Assembly (NCBI RefSeq): GCF_000243215.1
Contig: NZ_JH594596.1
Span: forward strand, 2,626,392-2,690,391
Reading direction: 5' to 3'
DNA length: 64,000 nt
DNA from: Odoribacter laneus YIT 12061
GTDB taxonomy: Bacteria; Bacteroidota; Bacteroidia; Bacteroidales; Marinifilaceae
Shown piece after piece: positions 46,399 through 55,474 of the stretch (within the stretch, counting starts at the first letter, position 1; each line of letters begins with the position of its first letter). The notes below the pieces were generated by a model that saw only the letters and a program-made list of their open reading frames with translations, did not search any database and had not been told where the DNA came from. Made by a program: the position numbers and the translations under genes.

Positions 46399-48216
46399 AT
46401 GCAGAATTTAAGGAACATTGCCATAATCGCACACGTCGACCACGGCAAAACAACCTTGGTGGACAAAATGATCCTTCAAGGTAAACTATTCAGAGAAAAT
46501 GAAAAACAAGGAGGAGATCTTATCCTCGACAATAATGACCTCGAAAGGGAAAGAGGTATAACCATACTTTCTAAAAATGTATCCGTCCGGTATAAGGACT
46601 ATAAGATAAATATCATAGATACCCCGGGTCACTCGGATTTTGGAGGAGAAGTAGAGCGCGTTTTAAATATGGCCGACGGAGTATTACTTTTAGTAGATGC
46701 CTTTGAAGGTACTATGCCCCAAACCCGTTTTGTATTACAAAAAGCATTGGGATTGGGCAAGAAAGCAATTGTCGTCATCAACAAAGTAGATAAACCGAAT
46801 TGCCGTCCAGAGGAGGTACAGGAAGAAGTTTTTGACTTAATGTTTTCTTTGGGCGCCTCGGAAGAACAATTGGATTTCGTTACCATTTACGGAAGTGCTA
46901 AACAAGGCTGGATGTCGACAGACTGGAAAAAACCGACTACTGATATCACCGCTTTATTAGACGCAATTATTGCAAACATTCCGGCGCCTCAGGCTGCAAC
47001 AGGAACTCCTCAGATGCTTATTACCTCGCTGGAATATTCTTCTTATGTCGGCCGTATTGCCATCGGAAAGTTAACACGCGGAACTTTAAAAGCAAGCCAG
47101 GCAGTCACACTCTGTAAAAGAGACGGCATAACACTCGAAAAAACGCGTATTAAGGACTTAATGCTCTTCGAAGGTTTGGAGAAAAAGAAGGTAGAAGAAG
47201 TAAATGCCGGTGAGATATGTGCCTTGGTAGGGATTGAAGGCTTTGAAATCGGAGACACCATAGCGGATTACGAGAATCCGGAAGCCCTTCCGCCCATCGC
47301 TATTGACGAACCGACCATGAGTATGCTCTTCACCATTAATAATTCTCCTTTTTTTGGGAAAGACGGGAAATATGTCACTTCCCGCCACATCAAAGAAAGA
47401 CTGGATAAAGAACTGGAAAAAAATCTGGCATTAAAAGTACAACCGGGTCCCAGCGCCGATTCTTTCGTTGTATTTGGAAGAGGCGTACTGCATTTAAGCG
47501 TATTGATTGAAACCATGCGACGCGAAGGCTATGAGCTCCAGGTAGGGCAACCGAAAGTCATTATCAAAGAAATGGACGGTAAAAAATGTGAACCCGTAGA
47601 GCAACTTACCATCGATATTCCGGAAGAATTTTCCGGGAAAGCCATCGAAATGGTAACCAAACGTAAAGGAAGCCTCAATAATATGGAAACGCGGGGAGAC
47701 CGGGTTCATCTGGATTTTGACATCCCTTCCAGAGGAATCATCGGCTTACGTAGTAACCTGCTTACCGCTTCGGCTGGTGAAGCAGTCATCGCCCATCGGT
47801 TAAAAGGATTTGAACCTTATAAAGGTGATATCGAAATGCGCATCAACGGTTCGTTGATCGCCATGGAAACAGGGGATACTTTTGCCTATGCCATAAACAA
47901 ACTTCAGGACAGAGGTAAATTTTTCATTGAGCCCGGAGAAACGGTCTACGCCGGACAAGTAATCGGCGAAAGTACACGTCCGGATGATATCGTCATCAAT
48001 GTGTGTAAATCGAAAAAACTGACCAATATGCGCGCCAGCGGATCGGATGACAAAGTAAATATTGCACCCCCCGTTAAATTCAGCCTGGAAGAAGCGCTCG
48101 AATACATACAGGAAGACGAATACGTAGAAGTAACTCCTCACTCTATGCGCCTCCGGAAAATATATTTGGACGAAACAGAACGGAAACGGCACGAGAAATC
48201 CAAATCAAATGACTAA
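46399..48216 (+). CDS. typA: Ribosome-associated GTPase TypA/BipA
   Basis: Translational GTPase related to EF-G that assists ribosome assembly and stress adaptation. 605 residues. G motifs: IAIIAHVDHGKTTLVDKMI (G1), ERERGITILSKN (G2), IIDTPGHSDFGGEVERVL (G3), VVINKVDKPNC (G4) and the GSAK segment (G5). Domains II, III and V follow, then the TypA-specific C-terminal domain ending near VNIAPPVKFSLEEALEYIQE and the basic tail. The gene has its own promoter and an imperfect hairpin terminator at 48221-48280. Confidence 0.97.
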   Translation: MQNLRNIAIIAHVDHGKTTLVDKMILQGKLFRENEKQGGDLILDNNDLERERGITILSKNVSVRYKDYKINIIDTPGHSDFGGEVERVLNMADGVLLLVDAFEGTMPQTRFVLQKALGLGKKAIVVINKVDKPNCRPEEVQEEVFDLMFSLGASEEQLDFVTIYGSAKQGWMSTDWKKPTTDITALLDAIIANIPAPQAATGTPQMLITSLEYSSYVGRIAIGKLTRGTLKASQAVTLCKRDGITLEKTRIKDLMLFEGLEKKKVEEVNAGEICALVGIEGFEIGDTIADYENPEALPPIAIDEPTMSMLFTINNSPFFGKDGKYVTSRHIKERLDKELEKNLALKVQPGPSADSFVVFGRGVLHLSVLIETMRREGYELQVGQPKVIIKEMDGKKCEPVEQLTIDIPEEFSGKAIEMVTKRKGSLNNMETRGDRVHLDFDIPSRGIIGLRSNLLTASAGEAVIAHRLKGFEPYKGDIEMRINGSLIAMETGDTFAYAINKLQDRGKFFIEPGETVYAGQVIGESTRPDDIVINVCKSKKLTNMRASGSDDKVNIAPPVKFSLEEALEYIQEDEYVEVTPHSMRLRKIYLDETERKRHEKSKSND

Positions 48217-48220
48217 TATA

Positions 48221-48280
48221 AAAGAGAGGGTTGTCTGAAAAGGTAAAGCGACCCATAGCAGACACCCCTCCTCTTTATTT
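48221..48280 (+). terminator. Imperfect terminator after typA
   Basis: AAAGAGAGGGTTGTCTG pairs imperfectly with CAGACACCCCTCCTCTTT across a 22-nt loop, followed by ATTTCTTT. It lies directly before the riboswitch promoter. Confidence 0.6.
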
Positions 48281-48292
48281 CTTTCCTACATT

Positions 48293-48323
48293 TTTGCTTT
48301 TTGAGTTTTCCTTTTTATCTTTG
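48293..48323 (+). promoter_or_regulatory. Promoter of the cobalamin riboswitch RNA
   Basis: TTTG at 48293-48296 and TATCTTTG at 48316-48323 with exactly 19 bp between, an ideal Bacteroidetes promoter. Transcription should start at about 48331, where the riboswitch P1 stem begins. Confidence 0.85.
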
Positions 48324-48330
48324 TTACATG

Positions 48331-48501
48331 TATTTGGTGTTCATCTCCGTAATTCCCGGATATGAATGAAAAGGGAACCGGGTGTAAATCCCGGACAGTA
48401 CCCGCTGCTGTAAGCTTCCTCAAGGAAAAGCAAACTTAGCCACTGTTGAACCGACGGGAAGGCGCTTCACTCCGGAAGCAAGTCAGAAGACCTGCCAAAT
48501 A
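48331..48501 (+). promoter_or_regulatory. Cobalamin riboswitch, apparently without a gene to control
   Basis: Closing stem P1: TATTTGG (48331-48337) with CCAAATA (48495-48501). The core is diagnostic: AAGGGAACCGGGTGTAAATC, then CCCGGACAGTACCCGCTGCT and GTAAGC, B12 box GCCACTG (48439-48445), GACGGGAAGGCGC, then AAGTCAGAAGACCTGCC. It binds adenosyl- or related cobalamin. Normally it precedes btuB or cobalamin genes. Here 80 nt of downstream sequence leads into a terminator, and the next gene is on the opposite strand. The only frame, 9 codons from 48583, lies in the terminator. Confidence 0.95.
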
Positions 48502-48584
48502 TCGATTTGCAGCTTTCGGGACAAAAGCATCAGGTCATATCAAGCCTGCACTTGTTATTTCCTAAATTTTCCCCCGAAAAAAAT

Positions 48585-48636
48585 GCCCGGAGAAAGGATA
48601 AACTGTAACTGAATCTATCACTTTCCCGGGCTTTTT
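48585..48636 (+). terminator. Terminator after the cobalamin riboswitch, likely bidirectional
   Basis: GCCCGG-A-GAAAG (48585-48596) pairs with CTTTC-CCGGGC (48621-48631) with one bulged A; TTTTT follows. On the minus strand the same stem is followed by ATTTTTTTC, so it can also end the YtfJ-like gene. Confidence 0.85.
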
Positions 48637-48661
48637 AATAAAGAACCCTATTTTCCCTTCC

Positions 48662-49231
48662 CTATCTTCCCTCTTTCCGGCTCAAAGAATCCCGTTGTAA
48701 TTCCCCCGTATCCGTCCTTTCTTTTTTGTATTTCCGGATTAAAGCATGAATTTGTTCCACCTCTGCTTCTGTCAACTGACCCGCTTTAAAAAACTCTATC
48801 ACACAATCTTTATTAATCCATAATACGACAAACTTATTGTTCACATTTCCTAACTTCCAGGCATGTTTTAAAGTATGATCGGGATCATTATAAACATAAG
48901 CCTGAGTTCCTGCAATTTCTTTCCGAATCATAAAACGAAGCAATGAATTAGCTAGTAAAGGAGCATCCTTTAAGTTAACAATCCCGTAAGATTCTATGTT
49001 TTCATCCGTAAAAGGATGTTTTTTAAAATAATTTCTAAATTCCCGGTTCTGGCTCGGATGATCCGGATCTACGTAAAAAATAAGCAAATGCTTCTCCCCT
49101 AAATAAGGCAACTGCAAAGGTTTATTATAGGCATCATAAATCGTTATGGGACAAACCTTCTGCCCTAACTGTGCCTTAACGGGCAAAGCAAAGAGAAGCA
49201 AAAATACAATTATGACAAATATATGCCCCAT
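48662..49231 (-). CDS. YtfJ-like periplasmic thioredoxin-fold protein
   Basis: A 189-residue exported protein. Starting at the ATG at 49231 gives the signal peptide MGHIFVIIVFLLLFALPVKA; upstream Met codons would add non-signal residues. The mature part has a thioredoxin-like layout without a CxxC: LPYLGEKHLLIFYVDPDHPS, YGIVNLKDAPLLANSLLRF, AYVYNDPDHTLKHAWKLG and KFVVLWINKDCVIEFFKAGQ, then a TEAEVEQI helix, matching the YtfJ family (PF09695), whose function is unknown. Convergent with the cobalamin riboswitch RNA, which would be antisense to it if transcription passed the shared terminator. Confidence 0.72.
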   Translation of the reverse strand: MGHIFVIIVFLLLFALPVKAQLGQKVCPITIYDAYNKPLQLPYLGEKHLLIFYVDPDHPSQNREFRNYFKKHPFTDENIESYGIVNLKDAPLLANSLLRFMIRKEIAGTQAYVYNDPDHTLKHAWKLGNVNNKFVVLWINKDCVIEFFKAGQLTEAEVEQIHALIRKYKKERTDTGELQRDSLSRKEGR

Positions 49232-49362
49232 AAAAAATGATTTGAAAAAAATAAACATTGGCATCATTATTGCCGTAAAATTCTGCAAGCAATTTGCAAC
49301 TGAATGCAAAATATATAGCAAAATGCGTGCTAAAAACATTAAATCAGATAAAAAGTATTTTT

Positions 49363-50535
49363 ATGCTATCACGAATCCTTTATATAAATCTATTTTTATT
49401 CTTCTTTTCGATGAATAATTACGGACAGTATAAGGATGTAATCCGGGATACGCTCATCATTCAAAAACAGGATAGCATAAAAAAAAATAACATCTTTCGC
49501 CGTATTTATAAATATTTTCAGGAAGCAAATAAACCCAAAGAAGAAAAAAAATTCGATTTTAGTATTATCGGAGGTCCTCATTTTGCCAGTGATACCAAAT
49601 TAGGACTAGGATTGGTCGCCTCCGGCTTATATCGGGTAGACCATACCGATAAATCCCTATCTCCTTCCAATGTCTCTTTTTACGGGGACGTGACCACTAC
49701 TGGTTATTATCTGCTAGGGGTAAACGGCAATACTCTTTTCCCCAAGGAAAAATACCGATTGGATTTCGACCTCTATTTTTTCTCTTTTCCAAGTAAATAT
49801 TGGGGGATAGGCTACAAAAACGGAAGCCAGGAAGCCCATTATACCACCTACGACCGGAAAGAAGTGCAATGGAAAATTAATTTCCTGACAAAAATTGCTC
49901 CCAACACTTTCGTCGGAATCACAGGATTATACCGACACGTAAACGGAAAACATTTTAAAGACATCGCCTTTTTAGAAGGAGAAAAAAGTAACATCTCTAC
50001 TTTCGGAGGAGGAATTTTAATTTCTTACGACTCCAGGGATTTTATCCCAAACCCTTATACCGGCATTTATGCAAAAGTAGAACAGACTTTTTACCCTTCT
50101 TTTTTAGGGAATAAATATTCTTTCCGGAGGACAGATATCATATTAAGACATTATTCCCCCCTTTGGAAAGGGGCCATTCTGGCTTCCGATCTGGAAGGAA
50201 TTTTAAACTACGGAGATACTCCCTGGAGTATGGTGGCCCAACTTGGAGGAGCTTATCAAATGAGAGGATATTATGAAGGTCAATACCGGGATGAAAATTT
50301 GATTCAAACCCAATTTGAGTTAAGGCAAAAAATATACAATCGTCATGGAATCGCTGTCTGGGTGGGAGCAGGAAATGTTTTTCCCAAATTCAGCCGGTTT
50401 AAATGGGACGAAACTCTACCCTCCTACGGCATAGGCTACCGATGGGAATTTAAAAAGAGAGTGAATATACGCCTGGATTACGGTTTTGGTAAAAAACAAA
50501 GTGCATTTTATTTCAATATAAACGAGGCCTTCTAA
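49363..50535 (+). CDS. Omp85/BamA-type surface antigen barrel protein
   Basis: A 390-residue exported protein with signal peptide (MLSRILYINLFLFFFSMNNYG) and a 16-strand-type barrel of the bacterial surface antigen family (PF01103), without POTRA domains. Features: FDFSIIGGPHFASDTKLGLG, YDSRDFIPNPYTGIYAKVEQ (the conserved D/N-P-GxY strand), GGAYQMRGYYEGQYRDENL with the R-G-Y lid motif of Omp85 L6, and a C-terminal strand ending in Phe (FYFNINEAF). The start is taken at 49363 because it begins the signal peptide. POTRA-less members are common in Bacteroidetes; the substrate is unknown. Confidence 0.85.
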   Translation: MLSRILYINLFLFFFSMNNYGQYKDVIRDTLIIQKQDSIKKNNIFRRIYKYFQEANKPKEEKKFDFSIIGGPHFASDTKLGLGLVASGLYRVDHTDKSLSPSNVSFYGDVTTTGYYLLGVNGNTLFPKEKYRLDFDLYFFSFPSKYWGIGYKNGSQEAHYTTYDRKEVQWKINFLTKIAPNTFVGITGLYRHVNGKHFKDIAFLEGEKSNISTFGGGILISYDSRDFIPNPYTGIYAKVEQTFYPSFLGNKYSFRRTDIILRHYSPLWKGAILASDLEGILNYGDTPWSMVAQLGGAYQMRGYYEGQYRDENLIQTQFELRQKIYNRHGIAVWVGAGNVFPKFSRFKWDETLPSYGIGYRWEFKKRVNIRLDYGFGKKQSAFYFNINEAF

Positions 50536-50611
50536 GAGGCCCCTCAAGACGAAAAGGTATTTTTCCAATTGTCTCTTATAAAAAGTGGAATTAGAGTAAA
50601 TAAACACATCT

Positions 50612-52339
50612 ATGTATAATAAATTAAAAGAAAAATTACATCATTTCCTGAATGCCCCACAGCAATTATTCTGGTTTTATATCGGCATGAATTTAATTCC
50701 TAGTATTTGTCTGACTTTTACAGAACCTTTCACTTTTATGGGAAAATTTTTATTGATTCTTTTCCCCTTAGGATTCTATTTTATACTGTTCTCTTCCATT
50801 AAAAATACAGGTCTCTTACAATTACTGCTGTTCCCCCTGTTATTTCTCCATGCCTTTCAACTGGTATTGTTTTATCTTTTCGGAGAAGCAGTCATCGCCG
50901 TAGATATGTTTCTGAATATTGCAACTACGAATGTAAGCGAAGCCTCTGAACTACTGGATAACATATGGCCAGCCGTCGTCCTAGTCTGTATTCTCTATAT
51001 TCCTACCACCATTATTGCAGCAATCGCCTGCAAACACAAAGTACATACATCCCGAACTTTCCGGAGAAAAATGATTTTTGCCGGTATTCTACTCCTCTTG
51101 CTTACTTATGGACTAACTTTCTGTGCTCAAAATAAAAATACAGGCAAATTTACTTTTAAAGAAGACCTTTATCCCACGAATATATTTTATAATCTGGGAT
51201 TTGCATTCAATAAATGGCATAAAAGTGAAAACTATCCCGAAACGTCAAAAGACTTTACTTTCGACGCACAAAAAGATATTCATCCGGGAAAAAGAGAAAT
51301 TTATATTCTGGTAGTGGGGGAAGCCAGCCGGGCAGAAAACTGGAGCCTTAACGGTTATGAACGAACGACAACGCCTAAATTACAAAGTACCCAAGGTCTT
51401 ATTTACTACCCGGATGCCATTACTCAATCGAATACGACTCACAAAAGCGTACCCCTTATCCTTTCTGCAGCTTCTGCCGAAAATTATGGAATCATCTACT
51501 CCCAAAAAAGTATACTGCAAGCGTTTAAGGAAGCCGGATTTACAACTTTATTTTTATCCAATCAGACGCCCAATCGCTCCTTTACGGATTTCTACGCCGC
51601 TCAAGCCAACATTCACCATAATCTCCGCACAGCAGACCATAGCGGATTGATCACAGCCAATAATTACGACGAAACACTCTTACCCCTGGTCCGGCAATAT
51701 ATAGATTCTTTACCGGGGGATTTGTTCTTCGTACTTCATACTTACGGTTCTCATTTTAATTATAAAGAACGCTATCCCAAAAGCTTCTCCCATTATACTC
51801 CGGATAATGCCACAGATGTAAAAGTCCAGAATAAATCCCAGCTGATAAATGCCTATGATAACAGTATTCTTTATACCGATATGTTTCTGAATAAATTAAT
51901 CCAAACTTTAGCGGAACAAGATGCCTGTACGGCTTTATTTTATACTTCCGATCACGGAGAAGATTTATTGGATGACGACCGCAATCGCTTTTTACATTCT
52001 TCTCCTAATCCCACATTTTACCAACTCCATATCCCTATTTTCTTATGGCTTTCCGGTAATTACCAAACCGCTTATCCTCAGAAAACGGAAGCTGCTATCG
52101 AAAATCGCCTGAAACCGATAGCGACAAATTCAGCTTTCCACACCGTTCTGGATATGGCCGCTATCCGTACGAAATACTTACAGCCGGCTCTTTCTCTCGT
52201 AAACCCACAATTTGAGATTGCTCCCCGGATGTACCTTAACGACCACGACAAACCCATTCTTTTTTATAAAGCCGGTCTTAAAGAAGAGGATATGGAAATG
52301 ATTAAAAAACGGAATTTATATATTTTTCAACAAGAGTAA
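50612..52339 (+). CDS. Lipid A phosphoethanolamine transferase (EptA-like)
   Basis: A 575-residue inner membrane enzyme of the alkaline-phosphatase superfamily that transfers phosphoethanolamine from phosphatidylethanolamine to lipid A or another glycolipid. Four to five N-terminal helices (about residues 18-170) precede the periplasmic sulfatase-fold domain. Motifs: YILVVGEASRAENWSLNGYE (metal Glu), QSNTTHKSVPLIL (nucleophilic Thr), FFVLHTYGSHFNY and LFYTSDHGEDLLDD (metal Asp-His). Such enzymes reduce the charge of the surface and can give polymyxin resistance; in Bacteroidetes some modify other lipids. It follows the Omp85 gene by 76 bp and may share its transcript. Confidence 0.9.
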   Translation: MYNKLKEKLHHFLNAPQQLFWFYIGMNLIPSICLTFTEPFTFMGKFLLILFPLGFYFILFSSIKNTGLLQLLLFPLLFLHAFQLVLFYLFGEAVIAVDMFLNIATTNVSEASELLDNIWPAVVLVCILYIPTTIIAAIACKHKVHTSRTFRRKMIFAGILLLLLTYGLTFCAQNKNTGKFTFKEDLYPTNIFYNLGFAFNKWHKSENYPETSKDFTFDAQKDIHPGKREIYILVVGEASRAENWSLNGYERTTTPKLQSTQGLIYYPDAITQSNTTHKSVPLILSAASAENYGIIYSQKSILQAFKEAGFTTLFLSNQTPNRSFTDFYAAQANIHHNLRTADHSGLITANNYDETLLPLVRQYIDSLPGDLFFVLHTYGSHFNYKERYPKSFSHYTPDNATDVKVQNKSQLINAYDNSILYTDMFLNKLIQTLAEQDACTALFYTSDHGEDLLDDDRNRFLHSSPNPTFYQLHIPIFLWLSGNYQTAYPQKTEAAIENRLKPIATNSAFHTVLDMAAIRTKYLQPALSLVNPQFEIAPRMYLNDHDKPILFYKAGLKEEDMEMIKKRNLYIFQQE

Positions 52340-52513
52340 AAAAATACGGAAAACCCACTTTTTCAGATCCGAAAGGAATTATTTTCCAACGAGAACAAAA
52401 GAACGCTCCGCTGACTAACGAACTTTTCTTTCGTGCATCACCGAAGCGTCAGATCGATATTCTCCAATACAAACTGCTATTCCCTCTGCAAAGGAATTTT
52501 CAGCCATCTGCAT

Positions 52514-53152
52514 TCATTTCCGGTAACCAACCGGATTATTTAACAGAGGATACTGACTGTCTTTCAACTTCAACGATTTTCTCAATTCATTTTGGTCCAT
52601 TGTCATGCGAGGAACGGTAGCCAATCCCATACCTGCACAAAAAAGAGCAATATTTTCAGAAACGATTCCGGCATCCAGCGCCCCTGTCAACATTTGATGC
52701 TGGGCATCCCCGCTGAATTTTGCAACATCCGAAACAAGAACCAAACAAAGAGGAGCTTCTTTCACCCAATCCTGACCCGCCGCCACAGCCGGTCTTAAAT
52801 CTTTAGCGACCACTAACCGAAGCTGATGCTGATCGGCTTCATAAACATAAGCTCCTTCGGCCATACAAACATAAACATCTACGTCTTGACGATTCATGGC
52901 CGAGGGAGCCGTCCGCTTACCCGATTCCGGACGGTTAATTCCATTGGCAGCCCACAATAAATCCGATAAAGCCTGTAAATCCAATTTTTTTTCTGAAAAT
53001 TCCCGGTCCGACTGCCTCTGCTCAAAAGCTTTCATTACAGACACACCCCCGTTTTTATCAGGAGCCTTCAATTTTATGGTTTCCGGCGTTTGAGCATAAC
53101 CGCTCACGGAACACATACATCCTAAAAGAATACATAATCTCAAATGTTTCAT
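52514..53152 (-). CDS. Exported nitroreductase-family (SagB-type) oxidoreductase
   Basis: A 212-residue FMN-dependent nitroreductase-fold protein (PF00881) with signal peptide MKHLRLCILLGCMCSVSGYA. Motifs: FEQRQSDREFSEKKL (FMN-binding R-x-S-x-R-x-F), LSDLLWAANGINRPESGKRT with APSAMNRQDVDVYV, DAGIVSENIALFCAGMGLAT and LLNNPVGYRK at the end (family PVGYP). Export is unusual for an FMN enzyme but known in Bacteroidetes. The electron donor and substrate are not identifiable; no radical-SAM or RiPP genes are nearby. Confidence 0.87.
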   Translation of the reverse strand: MKHLRLCILLGCMCSVSGYAQTPETIKLKAPDKNGGVSVMKAFEQRQSDREFSEKKLDLQALSDLLWAANGINRPESGKRTAPSAMNRQDVDVYVCMAEGAYVYEADQHQLRLVVAKDLRPAVAAGQDWVKEAPLCLVLVSDVAKFSGDAQHQMLTGALDAGIVSENIALFCAGMGLATVPRMTMDQNELRKSLKLKDSQYPLLNNPVGYRK

Positions 53153-53375
53153 AATCTTCTATTTTCAAATTTTACACCTATAAAATTACAAAAATTTTAC
53201 TTCCCTTTTATCCTCTTTGTAAATCGGATTTTAAAAATAGGGGAAAATTATATAAGGAACCGTATTTGTCGAAAACCAAAACACATCTTTTTTTATACAA
53301 AATGTTTAAAATAAAACACCGTTTTTTCTATCTGAAAAATCTTCGTATTTCCTTTTCAACCCTCATGCTATTCAT

Positions 53376-53383
53376 TAATTTTG
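53376..53383 (+). promoter_or_regulatory. Promoter -7 box for asd
   Basis: TAATTTTG matches TAnnTTTG with TTTT 19 bp upstream; 34 bp before the asd start. Confidence 0.6.
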
Positions 53384-53417
53384 TTTCCAGATAAATGAGT
53401 ATAATAGCAGAGAAAAA

Positions 53418-54419
53418 ATGAAAGTAGCAATAGTCGGTGTAAGCGGAGCTGTAGGACAAGAATTCTTACGAGTACTTGAGGAACGTAATTTTCCTTTAGA
53501 TCAATTAATTTTATTTGGCTCTTCCCGAAGTGCCGGAAAAAAATATCTTTTTCGGGAAAGGGAGATAGAAGTAAAACTTTTACAACACAATGATGATTTT
53601 AAAGGAGTAGATATCGCCTTCACTTCTGCAGGAGGGGGAACAGCCGAGGAATATGCCGATACAATTACCCGTTATGGGACCCTTATGATTGATAACTCCA
53701 GCGCATTCCGTATGAAGGAAAATATTCCTTTGGTAGTTCCCGAAGTCAATGCCAAAGACGCAGAAAATCATCCGCTCAATATTATTGCTAATCCCAACTG
53801 CACGACCATTCAAATGGTAGTCGCCCTAAATGCTCTGGAACAAATCAGCCATATTCGTCGGGCATACGTTTCTACATATCAGGCTGCGAGCGGAGCGGGA
53901 TCTGCTGCCATGGACGAACTATACAATCAATACAGGCAGACTTTAGCGAAAGAAAAAGTAAGTGTCGAAAAGTTTCCTTATCAATTGGCATTCAATCTTA
54001 TTCCTCAAGTAGACGTATTTACAGAAAACGGTTACACCAAGGAGGAAATGAAAATGTATAACGAAACCCGAAAAATTATGCATTCAGATATCCAAGTAAG
54101 TGCCACTTGTGTACGGGTACCTGCTTTAAGAGCCCATTCCGAAAGCATTTGGATAGAAACAGAACGGCCCATATCTGTAGAGGAAGCCCGCGCAGCTTTT
54201 TCAAAAGCAAAAGGAATTGTCCTGCAAGATAACCCTGCACAAAAAGAATATCCGATGCCTCTCTTTGTTTCACAAAAAGACCCGGTTTATGTAGGCCGCA
54301 TCCGGAAAGATCTGACAAATGAAAATGGACTGACATTCTGGGTGGTAGGAGATCAGATCAAAAAAGGAGCAGCTTTAAACGCTGTACAAATCGCAGAATA
54401 TCTTCTGACAAAACGCTAG
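53418..54419 (+). CDS. asd: Aspartate-semialdehyde dehydrogenase
   Basis: Reduces aspartyl phosphate to aspartate semialdehyde with NADPH (EC 1.2.1.11), feeding lysine/diaminopimelate, threonine and methionine synthesis. 333 residues. Signatures: [20 protein letters not shown] (Rossmann loop), [37 protein letters not shown] (catalytic Cys), [17 protein letters not shown], and [20 protein letters not shown] with the catalytic His. Its own promoter is at 53376; a 16-bp hairpin follows at 54440. Confidence 0.96.
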   Translation: MKVAIVGVSGAVGQEFLRVLEERNFPLDQLILFGSSRSAGKKYLFREREIEVKLLQHNDDFKGVDIAFTSAGGGTAEEYADTITRYGTLMIDNSSAFRMKENIPLVVPEVNAKDAENHPLNIIANPNCTTIQMVVALNALEQISHIRRAYVSTYQAASGAGSAAMDELYNQYRQTLAKEKVSVEKFPYQLAFNLIPQVDVFTENGYTKEEMKMYNETRKIMHSDIQVSATCVRVPALRAHSESIWIETERPISVEEARAAFSKAKGIVLQDNPAQKEYPMPLFVSQKDPVYVGRIRKDLTNENGLTFWVVGDQIKKGAALNAVQIAEYLLTKR

Positions 54420-54439
54420 TAAAAATCTACACTAAACTA

Positions 54440-54480
54440 GAACGACCGAAAATCCTTTTTTACCGGATTTTCGGTCGTTC
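54440..54480. terminator. Perfect 16-bp hairpin between convergent genes
   Basis: GAACGACCGAAAATCC (54440-54455) is the exact complement of GGATTTTCGGTCGTTC (54465-54480) with a 9-nt loop. No T run follows on either strand, so intrinsic termination would be inefficient; it may stop transcription by other means or protect 3' ends. Confidence 0.55.
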
Positions 54481-54495
54481 CAGCAAATGAAATTT

Positions 54496-55182
54496 CTATA
54501 AACGATACTGAAGTTCTGCCAAAGCGACTTTTCGTAACACAGGGATTTCTCGATTTCCGGAACAAATATAAGAAACATAAGAGGGATCAATTTTACACTC
54601 TGAAATCTTTACTTCTCTTTTTTCCATCCCTTGTCCTAACAATACAATGGCTTGTTCAAATTTTACCCTAAAAGCTGATAAGGAAGCTGATAAGCCCTCT
54701 CCCGTATATTTTAAAAAACTTTCTTTCACGCTCCATAACCGATAAAAAAGTTCCACCTGTTTTTCCTCCTCCCCGATATCCTCCAACTGCCGAATTTCTT
54801 CCGCATGAAAAAAACGACGGGCTACAGCTAATCGGAGTTTTCCTTTTTTTTCAATATCCACTCCTACAGGAGTGTCGGAAAAAGCACATAAAACATATTC
54901 TCCAGAATGTGATACATTGAAAAAGACATCTTTTCTCTCCTTTATATACGGTTTTCCATGAGCCCCCCGAATAAAAGTATAAGCTCCCGCATCTATTCCC
55001 CAATAAATCTTTAAGCCGTAATTTCTCAAAGCCTCTCCCCACAACCGAGCTGTACGGGATTTCAGATTTCGAATCGAACGAACTTCCTGAAAAGCATTCT
55101 CCCCTACCAAAGAAGCAAAATCGACTTCCTTGCATACCTCCTCCCCTCCTTCAGAGAGATTTATATATAAAACAGCCAACAT
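54496..55182 (-). CDS. 4'-phosphopantetheinyl transferase (Sfp type)
   Basis: Transfers the phosphopantetheine arm from CoA to a conserved Ser of carrier proteins (EC 2.7.8.7). 228 residues, the two-lobe Sfp/AcpT size. Motifs: GKPYIKERKDVFFNVSHSGE (substrate pocket, FNxSHSG), VGVDIEKKGKLRL (Mg-binding Asp and Glu) and FYRLWSVKESFLKYTGEGL (W-x-x-K-E-x-x-x-K). All catalytic residues are present. No polyketide or NRPS cluster is nearby, so acyl carrier protein or an aryl polyene-type carrier elsewhere is the probable target. Confidence 0.92.
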   Translation of the reverse strand: MLAVLYINLSEGGEEVCKEVDFASLVGENAFQEVRSIRNLKSRTARLWGEALRNYGLKIYWGIDAGAYTFIRGAHGKPYIKERKDVFFNVSHSGEYVLCAFSDTPVGVDIEKKGKLRLAVARRFFHAEEIRQLEDIGEEEKQVELFYRLWSVKESFLKYTGEGLSASLSAFRVKFEQAIVLLGQGMEKREVKISECKIDPSYVSYICSGNREIPVLRKVALAELQYRL

Positions 55183-55474
55183 TCTATTTTAATTTCAAAA
55201 CCATTAGAAAACTTTTCAAACCTACAGTATACAAAATAACGAAGGAAATTATATCTTTGCAATAAAAGCAGGGAAAATATAAAAAGAGAAAATTAAGCCG
55301 ATCTTCAGCCAGACGAGAGACAGCTGTTTAAACAATTAACACTTGAAAACATCTGATTTTAAGAATTTAACGTTTCATTTAAAAAAAACGTTTGAAATAT
55401 TGGAAGTTTATATGAATTTCTTTACTTTTACCCGCTGTAAGTGAGATGTAATAAATACAAATTAAATTGATATC

